Source: Sideroxyarcus emersonii
GTDB lineage: Bacteria > Pseudomonadota > Gammaproteobacteria > Burkholderiales > Gallionellaceae
Reading direction: 5' to 3'
Length of the DNA stretch: 64,000 nt
Assembly: GCF_021654335.1 (NCBI RefSeq)
Contig: NZ_AP023423.1
Location: 1,859,001 to 1,923,000, forward strand
Shown here piece by piece: positions 42,257 to 51,779 of this stretch. A program made the position numbers and the translations under genes. How positions within the stretch are numbered: the stretch's first letter is position 1; each line of letters begins with the position of its first letter. Under the pieces are notes generated by a model, which was given only the letters and a program-made list of their open reading frames with translations, did no database searches and was not told where the DNA came from.

Positions 42257-42866
42257 CGTCTTTAACCTCTTTGATGAACGCGGCGACCTTCGCCGCATCC
42301 TTGATTCCTTTTGCCGCCTCCACGCCGCTGGACACATCCACCGCGTAAGGCCGCACCCGCCTGATCGCCGCCGCCACATTGCCCGCATGCAGCCCGCCCG
42401 ACAGGATCACCGGCAACGGCAGATTGTGCGGGATCAGCGCCCAGTCGAACGATTCGCCCGTGCCGCCCTGCGTACCCTCGACATAGGCATCCAGCAGCAG
42501 CCCCTGCGCGTCGGCATAGCGAGTCGCGCATTCTACCAAATCCACCCCTGCCTTGACCCGTATCGCCTTCAGGTAAGGTTTGTCGAATTGGGCACAGAAT
42601 TCCGGCGATTCCTCGCCGTGGAACTGCAATACGTCCAGGGGCACTTTCGCCAGCAATTCGCGCACGTAATCGGCAGTCGGGTTCACGAACAAGCCCACCA
42701 CCGTCAGGAACGGGGGGACGGCACGCGCCAGTGTCGCCGCCTGCTGCACGCCGACATGGCGCGGGCTTTTCTCGTAGAACACCAGCCCAAGCGCGTCCGC
42801 ACCGTTCTGCGCAACGGCATGGATATCCTGCTCGCGGGTGATGCCGCAGATCTTGATTCGGGTCAT
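42234..42866 (-). CDS. trpF: Phosphoribosylanthranilate isomerase
   Basis: Third step of tryptophan synthesis, an (alpha/beta)8 isomerase (210 aa). N-terminal [14 protein letters not shown] holds the catalytic cysteine (Cys7); the C-terminal [15 protein letters not shown] contains the catalytic aspartate and phosphate-binding loop. Middle block [13 protein letters not shown] is also typical. It follows truA after 16 bp and overlaps trpB by 23 nt. Confidence 0.96.
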   Translation of the reverse strand: MTRIKICGITREQDIHAVAQNGADALGLVFYEKSPRHVGVQQAATLARAVPPFLTVVGLFVNPTADYVRELLAKVPLDVLQFHGEESPEFCAQFDKPYLKAIRVKAGVDLVECATRYADAQGLLLDAYVEGTQGGTGESFDWALIPHNLPLPVILSGGLHAGNVAAAIRRVRPYAVDVSSGVEAAKGIKDAAKVAAFIKEVKDVDLQLSR

Positions 42867-42882
42867 GGCGCCATTTTACCTG

Positions 42883-43650
42883 CTATTCGAACTTCAACTG
42901 CGGCAGGTTCCATTTCGGATCGTAGTGGATACGTTTGAGGTAGAGTCCGTCCGGCGCGAAGGTCGGTGCGGCATGAGTGCGGTTGCGATGCTCCAGCACC
43001 TCTTTCATCCATTGTGGCGGATGCTTGCCCTTGCCGACATAGACCAGGCAGCCGAGGATGTTCCGCACCATGTGATGCAGGAAAGCATCGGCGGTGAGAT
43101 CGAAGATGATGGTATCCCCCTGCCGGCGGATATCGAGCCGCTGCAGATGCTTGACTGGCGTCTTGGCCTGGCATTCGGCGGAGCGGAACGAACTGAAGTC
43201 GTGCCTGCCCAGCAGATGCCCGGCTGCCTCGCGCATGGCTCCGACATCCAGCGGCGTATGGAACCAGCCAACCTTGCCGTGATGTACGCCGACCCGCGAC
43301 GGGCGGTTGACGAGCACATACTGATAGCTGCGCGCCTGCGCCGAAAAACGGGCGTGGAATTCTTCCGCAACGGGAATCGCCCACAGTACCGCAATGTCCC
43401 TGGGCAGCAGCGCGTTCGTGCCACGCACCCACGCGCTGAGCGGCCGGCTGCAGCCGGTATCGAAATGCACCACCTGCTCCAGCGCATGCACACCGGTGTC
43501 GGTACGCCCGGCAGCCAGGACGGCGACACCCTCGCCGGCAATGCCGCTCAATGCCGCCTGCAACGCATCCTGCACGTTCGGCACATCGGGCTGGCTCTGC
43601 CAGCCGTTGTAGCTGCCGCCGTCGTATTCCACCCCGAGCGCGATCCTCAT
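42883..43650 (-). CDS. truA: tRNA pseudouridine(38-40) synthase
   Basis: Modifies uridines 38-40 in the anticodon arm of many tRNAs (255 aa). The catalytic aspartate is in LAAGRTDTGVHALEQVVHF; other blocks are ALGVEYDGGSYNGWQ and the C-terminal FLHHMVRNILGCLVYVGKG. The start MRIALGVEYDGG at 43650 overlaps the upstream membrane-protein gene as ATGA; the frame open further upstream is a shadow. fimV-x-truA-trpF is a conserved order in pseudomonads and betaproteobacteria. Confidence 0.95.
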   Translation of the reverse strand: MRIALGVEYDGGSYNGWQSQPDVPNVQDALQAALSGIAGEGVAVLAAGRTDTGVHALEQVVHFDTGCSRPLSAWVRGTNALLPRDIAVLWAIPVAEEFHARFSAQARSYQYVLVNRPSRVGVHHGKVGWFHTPLDVGAMREAAGHLLGRHDFSSFRSAECQAKTPVKHLQRLDIRRQGDTIIFDLTADAFLHHMVRNILGCLVYVGKGKHPPQWMKEVLEHRNRTHAAPTFAPDGLYLKRIHYDPKWNLPQLKFE

Positions 43651-44273
43651 CGCCAGACCCCGATCAGCAGCAGCGCTGCCGCCGCCGCCGCCAGCAACAG
43701 CAGATCGACCATCCCGAACGGCTGCAACCGTATCTCGATGTGCGTGCCGCCGGCACCTGCAGGCTGCAGGGCGCTGCCGATGGTCGATTTCCAGTCCGTC
43801 GCCGTATCGCGCATGGCGGATTCCGCATATTCCAGCGTCAACGCCAGGCGCACCGCGATACGCTCTCTCGAAAAACCGAACCAGCGCAGCGGATATGCCA
43901 GGGTATACAGCCCGCTGATAAGCTGCGACTGCGGCAGCAGTTCGAGCAGGATGGCCAGGCCAGCCAGCACGCTCAACAATCGCCCCAGCTGCAGCAATCC
44001 GTCCTGCAGACCTTCGCGTGTAGGCGCCATGACTCCGAGCGGCTGCCACAGCGCAGTGCCCGAAGTGGTGTAAGCATAGATCAGCAGCAGGGAAAACATG
44101 ATCCAGCGCGTACGCCGCAGCAGACTCAGCAATTGCTGCGGGCACAGCCGCAACGCCAGTGCGGACAGGGCCATGCTCATCGCCAGCAACGGCAATGGCT
44201 GCAGGTGTTGCGCCAGCAGGGCAAGCAACAGCCAGATGACGATCTGCACGGCAGAATGCGGAATCAGTTTCAT
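43647..44273 (-). CDS. CbiQ/EcfT-like membrane protein
   Basis: Membrane protein of 208 aa resembling the T component of energy-coupling-factor transporters (CbiQ family). It has about five hydrophobic stretches: QIVIWLLLALLAQHL, LLAMSMALSALAL, WIMFSLLLIYAYTTSG, LLSVLAGLAILLELLP and a C-terminal VDLLLLAAAAAALLLIGV. The segment RLALTLEYAESAMRDTA resembles the cytoplasmic coupling region. No ATPase (A) or substrate-binding (S) gene is next to it. The start MKLIPHSAV is at 44273. It lies between the fimV terminator and truA. CbiQ assignment is by eye. Confidence 0.68.
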   Translation of the reverse strand: MKLIPHSAVQIVIWLLLALLAQHLQPLPLLAMSMALSALALRLCPQQLLSLLRRTRWIMFSLLLIYAYTTSGTALWQPLGVMAPTREGLQDGLLQLGRLLSVLAGLAILLELLPQSQLISGLYTLAYPLRWFGFSRERIAVRLALTLEYAESAMRDTATDWKSTIGSALQPAGAGGTHIEIRLQPFGMVDLLLLAAAAAALLLIGVWR

Positions 44274-44280
44274 ACGGTCC

Positions 44281-44312
44281 AAATGAAAACGGCAGCCATG
44301 CAGGCTGCCGTT
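44281..44312 (-). terminator. Rho-independent terminator after fimV
   Basis: On the minus strand AACGGCAGCC (44303-44312) pairs with GGCTGCCGTT (44288-44297) around a TGCAT loop, followed by TTTCATTT. It lies just past the fimV stop and before the CbiQ-like gene. Confidence 0.8.
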
Positions 44313-44329
44313 CGGTTCGATCAAGCCAG

Positions 44330-47014
44330 TTACAACTGCTGCATCAAGGTCTGGGCAGCGCCACGCTGCTGCTCGTCTCCATCGCGCAACACCTCTTCCA
44401 GTATTTCGCGCGCGCCGGCAGCATCGCCCATCTCCTGATACGCCTTGGCCAAATCGAGCTTGGTAGCAACTTCCTGCCAATGCTCGTCCTTCAGTTCGGG
44501 GCTGGCCGCTCCGCCGGAGGCTGCCGGCTTGTCCAGATTCAGGGTGATCTCGTCCAGACCCAGGTCACGGACCGGTGTGACGGCTTTCGGCATGCTCTCG
44601 GTCGGGAAATCGAGCGTGAACGTCAAGCCGCCATCGTCGGCCGGCGCTGCCGGTGCAGATGCCGTGGCTGCGGGTATCTTGGGATGGGTCGCCGTCACGT
44701 CGAACACCAGGTCATCCATGTTCATTGCCACGGTCGCATCCGGACCAGTTCCCGTGGTGTTCATGGATGGGACGCCTGGATTGGTTCCGGTGATGTCGAA
44801 ATCCATCGGTGTGGCCTGAAGGGCGTTCTGCAGCTCTTCCGACGACATGATGGCGGTCTTTTCCTGCGCCGGCGCCTCGATCACGACCGTGCTTTGGCCG
44901 AAAGACGGCGCCGCTGGTGCTGCCGGTGAACCAAAACCGAGATCAAAGTCTACCGCCGGCGTAGCGGCTGGTGCGGCCTCGACCTTGCTCTCGCGCGCCT
45001 GCACGGCGCTCGCATCGCCGCCGTAGAACGGATTGGACGGATCCAGCTCACGTCCCATCGCGGCAGCCTGCTCCCAGGCGGTCATGTCGCCGGATTCCTT
45101 GATCTCGCGGGCGTAGCTATAAAAGGAGTTGGTATCCTTGCGGCTGGCATAGATCGACAACAGTTTGAGCTTGACCGGGATGTTGTTCGGATTCTTCTTC
45201 AGTGCTTCTTTCAGCACTTCCTCGGCCTGCGCATCGCGCCCGAATGTCAGGAACAGGTCGGCTTCGCCGATAGGATCGACTTCCTCGGACTCCGTGCTGG
45301 CAACTGGCGTCGCTGTCGGCGTCGACGTACTGGTGAAGTCGCCCGTCTCCGGCGAGGGGACGACCGGAGCGGCCATGCGCCCCGTCGCGCTGCCATCGTT
45401 TTCCTGCTGGTCCTGCTTGTTGTCCTTCTTCGATGCCGGTTTCTTGCTGCCGCCCTGCTTGCCTCGGCGCGCAACTACGAAGCCCAATCCGCCCAACGCC
45501 AGTACCAGCGCTGCGGCACCTGCCATATAGAGCGGCTCGTCCAGCAACTGGTCGATGATGGATGGCTGTTCGACAACCTTGGGGGCGACGACCTTGGGTT
45601 TGGGCTTCGCCGGAGCCGGCGCACTCGCCGCTTGCACTGTGGAAGCCGCATTCAGCGCGACTGCCGCAGCCGGAGCGGAAACAGGTGCAGTCTCTTTCTT
45701 CAATTCGGCCAGACGCTTCATATCCTGGACGTTCTTTTCCAGAATCGCGGTTCGCTCCTGCGCTTCCTTCAATGCCTTGCCCTTGGCGATCGCATCCTCT
45801 TCCTTGGCCATGACCTTGTCTTGCGCGGAAGACTTGCCGCCGCCTACCGCCTTGTCATTCGGCGCTTCGCCCTTGGACAGCTTGAGCACCTCTTTGGCCG
45901 GCTCCTTGCTTGCAGTGGCCTTGTCAGTCACCGCCGTGCTGATCTTGCCTGCGGCTTCCTGCTTGCCTTCGCGCTCGGCTCTCGCGGTGCGGGCCGCCGC
46001 CAGCTTCTGCCGGTAGACGTTCCAGTCCGCCGCTTGCGCACGAACCTCTTCTTCAGCATCGGCTTGCGGCAGCATCTTCACCGCATCGCTCTGCGGGATG
46101 GTCAGTATCTTGCCAGCCCGGATCCGGTTCATGTTATGCCCATCGAATTCGCCGGCATTCTCGCGATACAACGCGACCAGCATGCGCTCCAGGCTGACAT
46201 TCGCCGGTTTGATCTGCGCCGCAATCTTGGCCAGCGTGTCCCCACGCACCACAGTGATATGTTCGGGGGCGGAAACCGGCGCCGCTTCGGCCAGCGCCTC
46301 TTCTTTGCTCAGTGCATCCTGCGTCACCGGAGTGACTTCGATTGCCGAAGCCGCGGCAGGTGCGCTCGCCGGTGCCAAGGCCTGCTCGGCCGGCACCTGC
46401 TCGACCGGAGCCGCTTCCGCGACAGGTGCTGCAGTCACTGCGCTTTCGGCAACCGCTGCGGCAGCCGGGGCTGAAGCAGCTTCCGTGGCAACCGGTTTCT
46501 CAGCCAGCGGTTCCGCCGCGACAGGTTCGGAAACCGCCACAGGGGCAGGCGCTGGTGCAACGGCCGGCACCGCCAAGATCGGCTTCAATTCTTCGGGTTT
46601 GGGTTGCTCGGGTTTGTAGTCAACCGGATCAAGCAGGAAAGTGTATTCCCGCAGGAGCTTGCCGGAAGACCAACTCAGTTCGACCAGCAGAGTGACGAAT
46701 GGCTCGTTTACCGGTTGCAGCGTCGTCACCTTCACGTACTGCTCGCCGCCGCTGCGCTCTTCGATCTGGAATCTCGGCTTGGGAAGGTTATACGGGAAAT
46801 CAATGCCGGCATTCTTGTATGCGTCGACGGAAGCCAGTTTCGCCCTGAGGGTGGTCTTATCTTCCTTGCCGACAGAAACCAATTCGATCTCAGCTTTGAG
46901 CGGCTGACCCAATGAGGAAGTGACATTGATGCCACCCAACCCGGCCGCACTGGCGATGGTAGAACCCGCCAAGCAGGCAATGTAAATTAAGGCTTTAAGA
47001 ATTGATTTCAGCAC
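44330..47014 (-). CDS. fimV: Pilus assembly / polarity protein FimV
   Basis: Inner-membrane peptidoglycan-binding protein that organises type IV pilus and type II secretion machinery at the cell pole (894 aa). A signal peptide ends near ASAAG; the FimV N-terminal domain GLGGINVTSSLGQPLKAEI follows. An Ala/Pro-rich linker leads to a LysM domain (about residues 250-303, EHITVVRGDTLAKIAAQ to IRAGKILTIP). A coiled-coil-like region (about 310-460) precedes one transmembrane helix (about 490-511). The cytoplasmic part holds TPR-like helices (FGRDAQAEEVLKEALKKNP) and the FimV C-terminal domain AKAYQEMGDAAGAREIL. It is the second pilus locus in this window, away from the minor pilins. Confidence 0.94.
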   Translation of the reverse strand: MLKSILKALIYIACLAGSTIASAAGLGGINVTSSLGQPLKAEIELVSVGKEDKTTLRAKLASVDAYKNAGIDFPYNLPKPRFQIEERSGGEQYVKVTTLQPVNEPFVTLLVELSWSSGKLLREYTFLLDPVDYKPEQPKPEELKPILAVPAVAPAPAPVAVSEPVAAEPLAEKPVATEAASAPAAAAVAESAVTAAPVAEAAPVEQVPAEQALAPASAPAAASAIEVTPVTQDALSKEEALAEAAPVSAPEHITVVRGDTLAKIAAQIKPANVSLERMLVALYRENAGEFDGHNMNRIRAGKILTIPQSDAVKMLPQADAEEEVRAQAADWNVYRQKLAAARTARAEREGKQEAAGKISTAVTDKATASKEPAKEVLKLSKGEAPNDKAVGGGKSSAQDKVMAKEEDAIAKGKALKEAQERTAILEKNVQDMKRLAELKKETAPVSAPAAAVALNAASTVQAASAPAPAKPKPKVVAPKVVEQPSIIDQLLDEPLYMAGAAALVLALGGLGFVVARRGKQGGSKKPASKKDNKQDQQENDGSATGRMAAPVVPSPETGDFTSTSTPTATPVASTESEEVDPIGEADLFLTFGRDAQAEEVLKEALKKNPNNIPVKLKLLSIYASRKDTNSFYSYAREIKESGDMTAWEQAAAMGRELDPSNPFYGGDASAVQARESKVEAAPAATPAVDFDLGFGSPAAPAAPSFGQSTVVIEAPAQEKTAIMSSEELQNALQATPMDFDITGTNPGVPSMNTTGTGPDATVAMNMDDLVFDVTATHPKIPAATASAPAAPADDGGLTFTLDFPTESMPKAVTPVRDLGLDEITLNLDKPAASGGAASPELKDEHWQEVATKLDLAKAYQEMGDAAGAREILEEVLRDGDEQQRGAAQTLMQQL

Positions 47015-47047
47015 GCCGCCACCCTTTTATTTTCCCAGACGTTATTC

Positions 47048-47076
47048 AGATTAACATCATAGGGTTAGTGATGCAA
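47048..47076 (-). promoter_or_regulatory. Putative fimV promoter
   Basis: TTGCAT (47071-47076), a 17-bp spacer and TAATCT (47048-47053) on the minus strand, about 35 bp upstream of the fimV start. Reasonable sigma-70 match; not tested. Confidence 0.5.
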
Positions 47077-47139
47077 GCTCACTTTTCCCTTAAGTTCATG
47101 CGTTAACCGCCAGTAAAAAACCGGATTTACCTTGTCAAA

Positions 47140-48243
47140 CTACTTTCCCAGCAAGATGCGCAACATGCGGCGCAACGGCTCGGCAGCTCCCCACAGCAAT
47201 TGGTCGCCGCAAACGAAAGCACTCAGGTATTCCGGCCCCAACTCCATCTTGCGCACGCGCCCGACCGCCACATCCAGCTTGCCGGTCACGGCCACCGGGG
47301 TCAGCTCGCGCACCGAGATCTCGCGCTGGTTAGGCACGAACTTGACCCATGGGTTGCCGCCTTTGATGAGCGCCTCGATCTCGCTCAACGGCACGTCCTT
47401 CTTCAGCTTGACCGTCAACGCCAAGCTGTGGCAACGCATCGCGCCGATGCGTACGCACAAGCCATCCACCGGAATGCGCTGGCTGGTACCGAGGATCTTG
47501 TTGACCTCGGCCTGCCCCTTCCATTCTTCCTTGGATTGGCCATTATCGAGCTGCTTGTCGATCCAGGGAATCAGGCTGCCGGCCAGCGGTGCGCCGAAAT
47601 TCTCCGTTGGCATGTCGGCGGAACGGAGTTTCTCGGCTAGGCGACGGTCGATTTCCAGGATCGCCGATTTCGGATCGGCCAGCAGGTCGGCTACCGACGC
47701 ATAGGCCACGCCCATCTGGTTCAGCAACTCGCGCATGTTTTGGGCACCAGCGCCGGAAGCGGCCTGGTAGGTCATGGACGAGACCCACTCCACCAGCCCC
47801 GCATGGAACAGGCCGCCCAAGCCCATCAGCAGGATGCTGTTGGTGCAGTTGCCGCCGATAAAGTTCTTGCCGCCGTTCGCCAGCGATTTCTTGATGAGAT
47901 CGTGGTTCACCGGATCGAGGATGATCACCGCATCCTTTTCCATGCGCAGCGTGGAAGCCGCATCGATCCAGTAACCATTCCAGCCAGCCCCGCGCAGCTT
48001 GGGGAATATCTCGGTAGTGTAGTCACCACCCTGGCAGGAGATGATGGCATCCATCGCCTTCAGCTCGTTCAGGTCGTGCGCGTCTTTCAGGCGTACGCCG
48101 CGCCCCTCGGCAGGCGCCTCGCCGCCGACGTTCGAAGTGGTAAAGAACACCGCCTCGATCAGGTCGAAATCCTTTTCTTCACGCATGCGCTGCATGAGCA
48201 CCGAGCCCACCATACCGCGCCAGCCGATCAAACCTACTTTCAT
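47140..48243 (-). CDS. asd: Aspartate-semialdehyde dehydrogenase
   Basis: Reduces aspartyl phosphate to the semialdehyde, the branch point to lysine, methionine, threonine and diaminopimelate (367 aa, gammaproteobacterial-type length). NADP loop [17 protein letters not shown]; active-site cysteine in [28 protein letters not shown]-terminal [16 protein letters not shown] with the catalytic His. It is 22 bp after leuB, in the common leuCDB-asd order. Confidence 0.96.
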   Translation of the reverse strand: MKVGLIGWRGMVGSVLMQRMREEKDFDLIEAVFFTTSNVGGEAPAEGRGVRLKDAHDLNELKAMDAIISCQGGDYTTEIFPKLRGAGWNGYWIDAASTLRMEKDAVIILDPVNHDLIKKSLANGGKNFIGGNCTNSILLMGLGGLFHAGLVEWVSSMTYQAASGAGAQNMRELLNQMGVAYASVADLLADPKSAILEIDRRLAEKLRSADMPTENFGAPLAGSLIPWIDKQLDNGQSKEEWKGQAEVNKILGTSQRIPVDGLCVRIGAMRCHSLALTVKLKKDVPLSEIEALIKGGNPWVKFVPNQREISVRELTPVAVTGKLDVAVGRVRKMELGPEYLSAFVCGDQLLWGAAEPLRRMLRILLGK

Positions 48244-48265
48244 GACTCTTCCTTAGCCTTCCAAA

Positions 48266-49330
48266 TTAAAGCGCAGCGACCACTGCATCGCTCATTGCGG
48301 CGCAGCCGACCTTCTGTTTGCCTTCTTCGTAGATATCGCCGGTGCGCAACCCCTGCTGCAACACCTTGCGCACCGCCGTCTCGATGCGCTGCGCGATGTC
48401 GGGGCGACCGAAGGTGTATTGCATCATCATCGCCACTGACAGGATGGTCGCCAGCGGATTGGCGATGTCCTTGCCGGCGATATCCGGCGCGGAACCGTGG
48501 CAAGGCTCGTACAAGCCCTTGTTGTTCTCGTCCAGCGAAGCCGAGGGCAGCATGCCGATGGAACCGGTCAGCATCGATGCCTCGTCCGACAGGATGTCGC
48601 CGAAGATGTTGCCGGTCAGGATCACATCGAACTGCTTGGGCGCGCGCACCAGCTGCATCGCCGCATTATCCACGTACATGTGCGACAGCGCGACTGCCGG
48701 GTATTCCTTCGCCACTTCGGTGACGATCTCGCGCCAGAACATGCTGGTATCCAGCACGTTGGCCTTGTCCACCGAGCACAGCTTCTTGTTGCGTTTCATC
48801 GCGATCTGGAAGCCGACATGCGCCACGCGGCGCACTTCCGATTCGCTGTAATGCATGGTGTCGAAGCCTTGGCGCTCGCCGTTTTCCAGCGTGCGGATGC
48901 CGCGTGGCTGGCCGAAATAAATATCGCCGGTCAGTTCGCGCAGGATCATGATATCCAGGCCCGATACGATATCCGGGCGCAGCGTCGAGGCGTTCACCAG
49001 TTCCGGATAGACCATCGCCGGACGCAGGTTCGCGAACAAGCCCAAGCCCTTGCGTATGCGCAGCAGGCCTTGCTCAGGACGCATCGGGCGCGGCAGGTTG
49101 TCATACTGGTAGCCGCCTACGGCGCCGAGCAGCACGGCATCGGATTCCTTGGACAGTTTCAGCGTCGCCTCCGGCAGCGGATCCTTCGCTGCGTCGTAAC
49201 CGGCACCGCCGATATGCGCGTGCTCCATCTCGATCTTCAGGCCGTCGCTACGCAATGCTTCCAGCACCTTCACGGCCTGCGCAACGATCTCTGGGCCGAT
49301 GCCGTCACCCGGCAGAACTGCGATCTTCAT
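48266..49330 (-). CDS. leuB: 3-isopropylmalate dehydrogenase
   Basis: Oxidative decarboxylation of 3-isopropylmalate in leucine synthesis (354 aa). N-terminal [21 protein letters not shown]; the substrate-binding block is [13 protein letters not shown]; the metal-binding aspartates lie in the region [14 protein letters not shown]; the NAD-binding segment is [18 protein letters not shown]. It follows leuD after 25 bp. Confidence 0.97.
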   Translation of the reverse strand: MKIAVLPGDGIGPEIVAQAVKVLEALRSDGLKIEMEHAHIGGAGYDAAKDPLPEATLKLSKESDAVLLGAVGGYQYDNLPRPMRPEQGLLRIRKGLGLFANLRPAMVYPELVNASTLRPDIVSGLDIMILRELTGDIYFGQPRGIRTLENGERQGFDTMHYSESEVRRVAHVGFQIAMKRNKKLCSVDKANVLDTSMFWREIVTEVAKEYPAVALSHMYVDNAAMQLVRAPKQFDVILTGNIFGDILSDEASMLTGSIGMLPSASLDENNKGLYEPCHGSAPDIAGKDIANPLATILSVAMMMQYTFGRPDIAQRIETAVRKVLQQGLRTGDIYEEGKQKVGCAAMSDAVVAAL

Positions 49331-49355
49331 ACTCTCTTCCAGTCAAAATTAAAGT

Positions 49356-49994
49356 TTATGCAAACAGCCACGGCTGCGCCGCACGGTGCTTCGCTTCGAA
49401 CGCCTTGATCTCTGCCACATGCTGCAAGGTCAGGCCGATATCGTCGAGGCCATTCAGCAGGCAATGCTTGCGGAAAGCATCCACCTCGAACTTGTATACG
49501 CTGCCGCCGGGTGCGGCGATGGTCTGCTGCTGCAGATCCACTTTCAGTTTGTAGCCGACATTCGCCTCCACGTCCTTGAACAGTGCATCCACCTTGGCCG
49601 CGTCGAGTTTGATCGGCAACAGGCCGTTCTTGAAGCAGTTGTTGAAGAATATGTCGGCAAAACTCGGCGCGATGATGACGCGGAAGCCGTAGTCCTCCAG
49701 CGCCCACGGCGCATGTTCGCGCGAGGAGCCGCAGCCGAAATTCTCGCGTGCCAGCAGGATCTGCGCACCCTGGTAGCGCGGCTGGTTCAGCACGAACTCC
49801 TTGTTCAATGGCCGCTTGCTGTTATCCATGCCCGGCTCGCCGTGGTCGAGATAACGCCACTCGTCGAACGCATTCGGCCCAAAACCGCTGCGCTTGATCG
49901 ATTTCAGGAACTGCTTGGGGATGATCGCGTCGGTATCCACGTTGGCACGATCCAACGGCGCGACCAACCCGTCGAGCAACTCGAATTTGCGCAT
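49356..49994 (-). CDS. leuD: 3-isopropylmalate dehydratase small subunit
   Basis: Swivel domain of isopropylmalate isomerase, working with LeuC (212 aa). Blocks [19 protein letters not shown] and [45 protein letters not shown] are diagnostic. The start ATG 49994 overlaps the preceding small gene by one base (TGATG), so translation of leuD probably depends on that gene. Confidence 0.96.
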   Translation of the reverse strand: MRKFELLDGLVAPLDRANVDTDAIIPKQFLKSIKRSGFGPNAFDEWRYLDHGEPGMDNSKRPLNKEFVLNQPRYQGAQILLARENFGCGSSREHAPWALEDYGFRVIIAPSFADIFFNNCFKNGLLPIKLDAAKVDALFKDVEANVGYKLKVDLQQQTIAAPGGSVYKFEVDAFRKHCLLNGLDDIGLTLQHVAEIKAFEAKHRAAQPWLFA

Positions 49995-50230
49995 CACTTG
50001 CTCTCTTTCTCTAATTTCTCGCCGCCTTTTTGCATCTTCTTGCCGACCCATTCGCCGGCTTTCTTGAGCCCTTTAACGGTAGCGTCAGCGCCCTTCTCGA
50101 TGCCGCGCCCAGCGGCTTCGCCGCCTTTTTTCACGCCATCGCCGATCTTCTTCGGCAAGCTCTTCTCTTCTTCAGCCATTGAGCCCTGCACCATCAACAG
50201 CAACGCCAGCAACATGAATGCTCTTTTCAT
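49994..50230 (-). CDS. Small exported protein with four 11-residue Lys/Gly repeats, inside leuC-leuD
   Basis: 78-aa protein with a signal peptide ending QGSMA-EEEK (about residue 19) and no lipobox cysteine. The mature part is a run of 11-residue units: [33 protein letters not shown] and [11 protein letters not shown], all with Gly/hydrophobic/x/Lys spacing. Such 11-mers usually fold as an extended amphipathic helix on membranes, as in LEA proteins and synucleins; this is structural inference only. The gene is 3 bp after leuC and overlaps leuD by one base, so it is surely part of the operon. No known family recognised. Confidence 0.75.
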   Translation of the reverse strand: MKRAFMLLALLLMVQGSMAEEEKSLPKKIGDGVKKGGEAAGRGIEKGADATVKGLKKAGEWVGKKMQKGGEKLEKESK

Positions 50231-50233
50231 CGC

Positions 50234-51637
50234 TCACTCCTTGCTCACATCGACAAAATGTCCTGCGATCGCAGCTGCCGCAGCCATCGCCGGGCTGACC
50301 AGGTGGGTACGCCCGCCCTGCCCCTGGCGACCTTCGAAATTGCGATTGGATGTCGCCGCGCAGCGCTCGCCCGGTTCGAGCCGGTCGTCGTTCATCGCCA
50401 GGCACATCGAACAGCCCGGATCGCGCCACTCGAACCCCGCCGCCACGAATATCCTGTCCAGGCCTTCCTGTTCCGCCTGCTGTTTCACCAGGCCGGAGCC
50501 GGGCACCACCATCGCCAGCTTCACGCCTGCGGCCACTTTCTTGCCCTTGGCCACCGCCGCGGCCGCACGCATATCCTCGATGCGCCCATTGGTGCAGGAA
50601 CCGATGAACACCTTGTCGACCTTGATCTCGCTGATCGGCGTGTTTGCCTTCAGCCCCATGTACTGCAAGGCACGCTCCCAGTCGCCGCGCTTTACCGCAT
50701 CCGGCGCAGATGCCGGATCGGGCACGCGACCGTTGATATCGGTAACCATCTCCGGCGAGGTGCCCCAGGTAACCTGCGGCTTGATCTGCGCGGCATCCAG
50801 CTCCACTGTCGCATCGAACCTGGCTCCTGCATCGCTATGCAGGGTACGCCAGTATGCGACGGCCTTGTCCCATTGTTCGCCTTGCGGCGCGAACGGGCGC
50901 CCTTTGACATAAGCCAGGGTCGTATCATCCACGGCCACCATGCCGGCACGCGCCCCGGCTTCGATGGCCATGTTGCACAGGGTCATGCGCCCTTCCATGC
51001 TCAGGGTGCGAATGGCGCTGCCCGCGAATTCGATGGCATAGCCCGTTCCTCCGGCCGTGCCGATCCTGCCGATCACCGCCAGCGCAACGTCCTTCGCCGT
51101 CACGCCGCGCCCCAGCATGCCTTCGACCTTCACCAGCATGGACCTGGACTTCTTCGCCACCAGGCACTGCGTTGCCATCACATGCTCGACCTCGGAAGTG
51201 CCGATGCCGTGCGCCAAGGCGGCGAATGCGCCGTGCGTGCTGGTATGCGAGTCGCCGCACACCACCGTCATGCCCGGCAAGGTCGCCCCCTGCTCCGGGC
51301 CGATCACATGCACGATGCCCTGCCGGATGTCGTTCATCTTGAATTCGACCACGCCGAATTCGGCGCAATTCGCGTCCAGCGTTTCCACCTGGATACGCGA
51401 GATCGGGTCGGCGATACCCGCCGCGCGATTGGTGGTCGGCACGTTGTGGTCCGGCACGGCCAGCATGGATCCGGTGCGCCAAGGCTTGCGCTGCGCCAGT
51501 TTCAACCCCTCGAAAGCTTGCGGGCTGGTCACTTCATGCACCAGATGACGGTCGATATAGATCAATGCCGTGCCGTCGGCCTCCTGCCGTACCACGTGAG
51601 AATCCCAGAGTTTGTCGTACAACGTTTTTGCGTTCAT
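50234..51637 (-). CDS. leuC: 3-isopropylmalate dehydratase large subunit
   Basis: Iron-sulfur subunit of isopropylmalate isomerase (467 aa). The three [4Fe-4S] cysteines lie in [15 protein letters not shown] and [44 protein letters not shown] is the aconitase signature region. Start [12 protein letters not shown] at 51637 with GAGGTG upstream. The first leu gene after leuA, 140 bp downstream of it, with its own likely promoter. Confidence 0.97.
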   Translation of the reverse strand: MNAKTLYDKLWDSHVVRQEADGTALIYIDRHLVHEVTSPQAFEGLKLAQRKPWRTGSMLAVPDHNVPTTNRAAGIADPISRIQVETLDANCAEFGVVEFKMNDIRQGIVHVIGPEQGATLPGMTVVCGDSHTSTHGAFAALAHGIGTSEVEHVMATQCLVAKKSRSMLVKVEGMLGRGVTAKDVALAVIGRIGTAGGTGYAIEFAGSAIRTLSMEGRMTLCNMAIEAGARAGMVAVDDTTLAYVKGRPFAPQGEQWDKAVAYWRTLHSDAGARFDATVELDAAQIKPQVTWGTSPEMVTDINGRVPDPASAPDAVKRGDWERALQYMGLKANTPISEIKVDKVFIGSCTNGRIEDMRAAAAVAKGKKVAAGVKLAMVVPGSGLVKQQAEQEGLDRIFVAAGFEWRDPGCSMCLAMNDDRLEPGERCAATSNRNFEGRQGQGGRTHLVSPAMAAAAAIAGHFVDVSKE

Positions 51638-51661
51638 TTCCACACCTCGATTTAGCGGGCA

Positions 51662-51690
51662 ATTATGCCACAGCCGCCGCGCCTCCCCAA
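51662..51690 (-). promoter_or_regulatory. Putative leuC promoter
   Basis: TTGGGG (51685-51690), 17 bp and CATAAT (51662-51667), preceded by TG as an extended -10-like feature. It lies 25 bp upstream of the leuC start. I see no leader peptide or T-box between leuA and leuC. Confidence 0.5.
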
Positions 51691-51779
51691 ATTGCGCCGA
51701 CACTTTCGGGGCGGCAACCGCTTGAAACACGGGGGCCAACCTGCAGCATCACGGCTTCGCCGCCCCTGAAGTCGGACCG

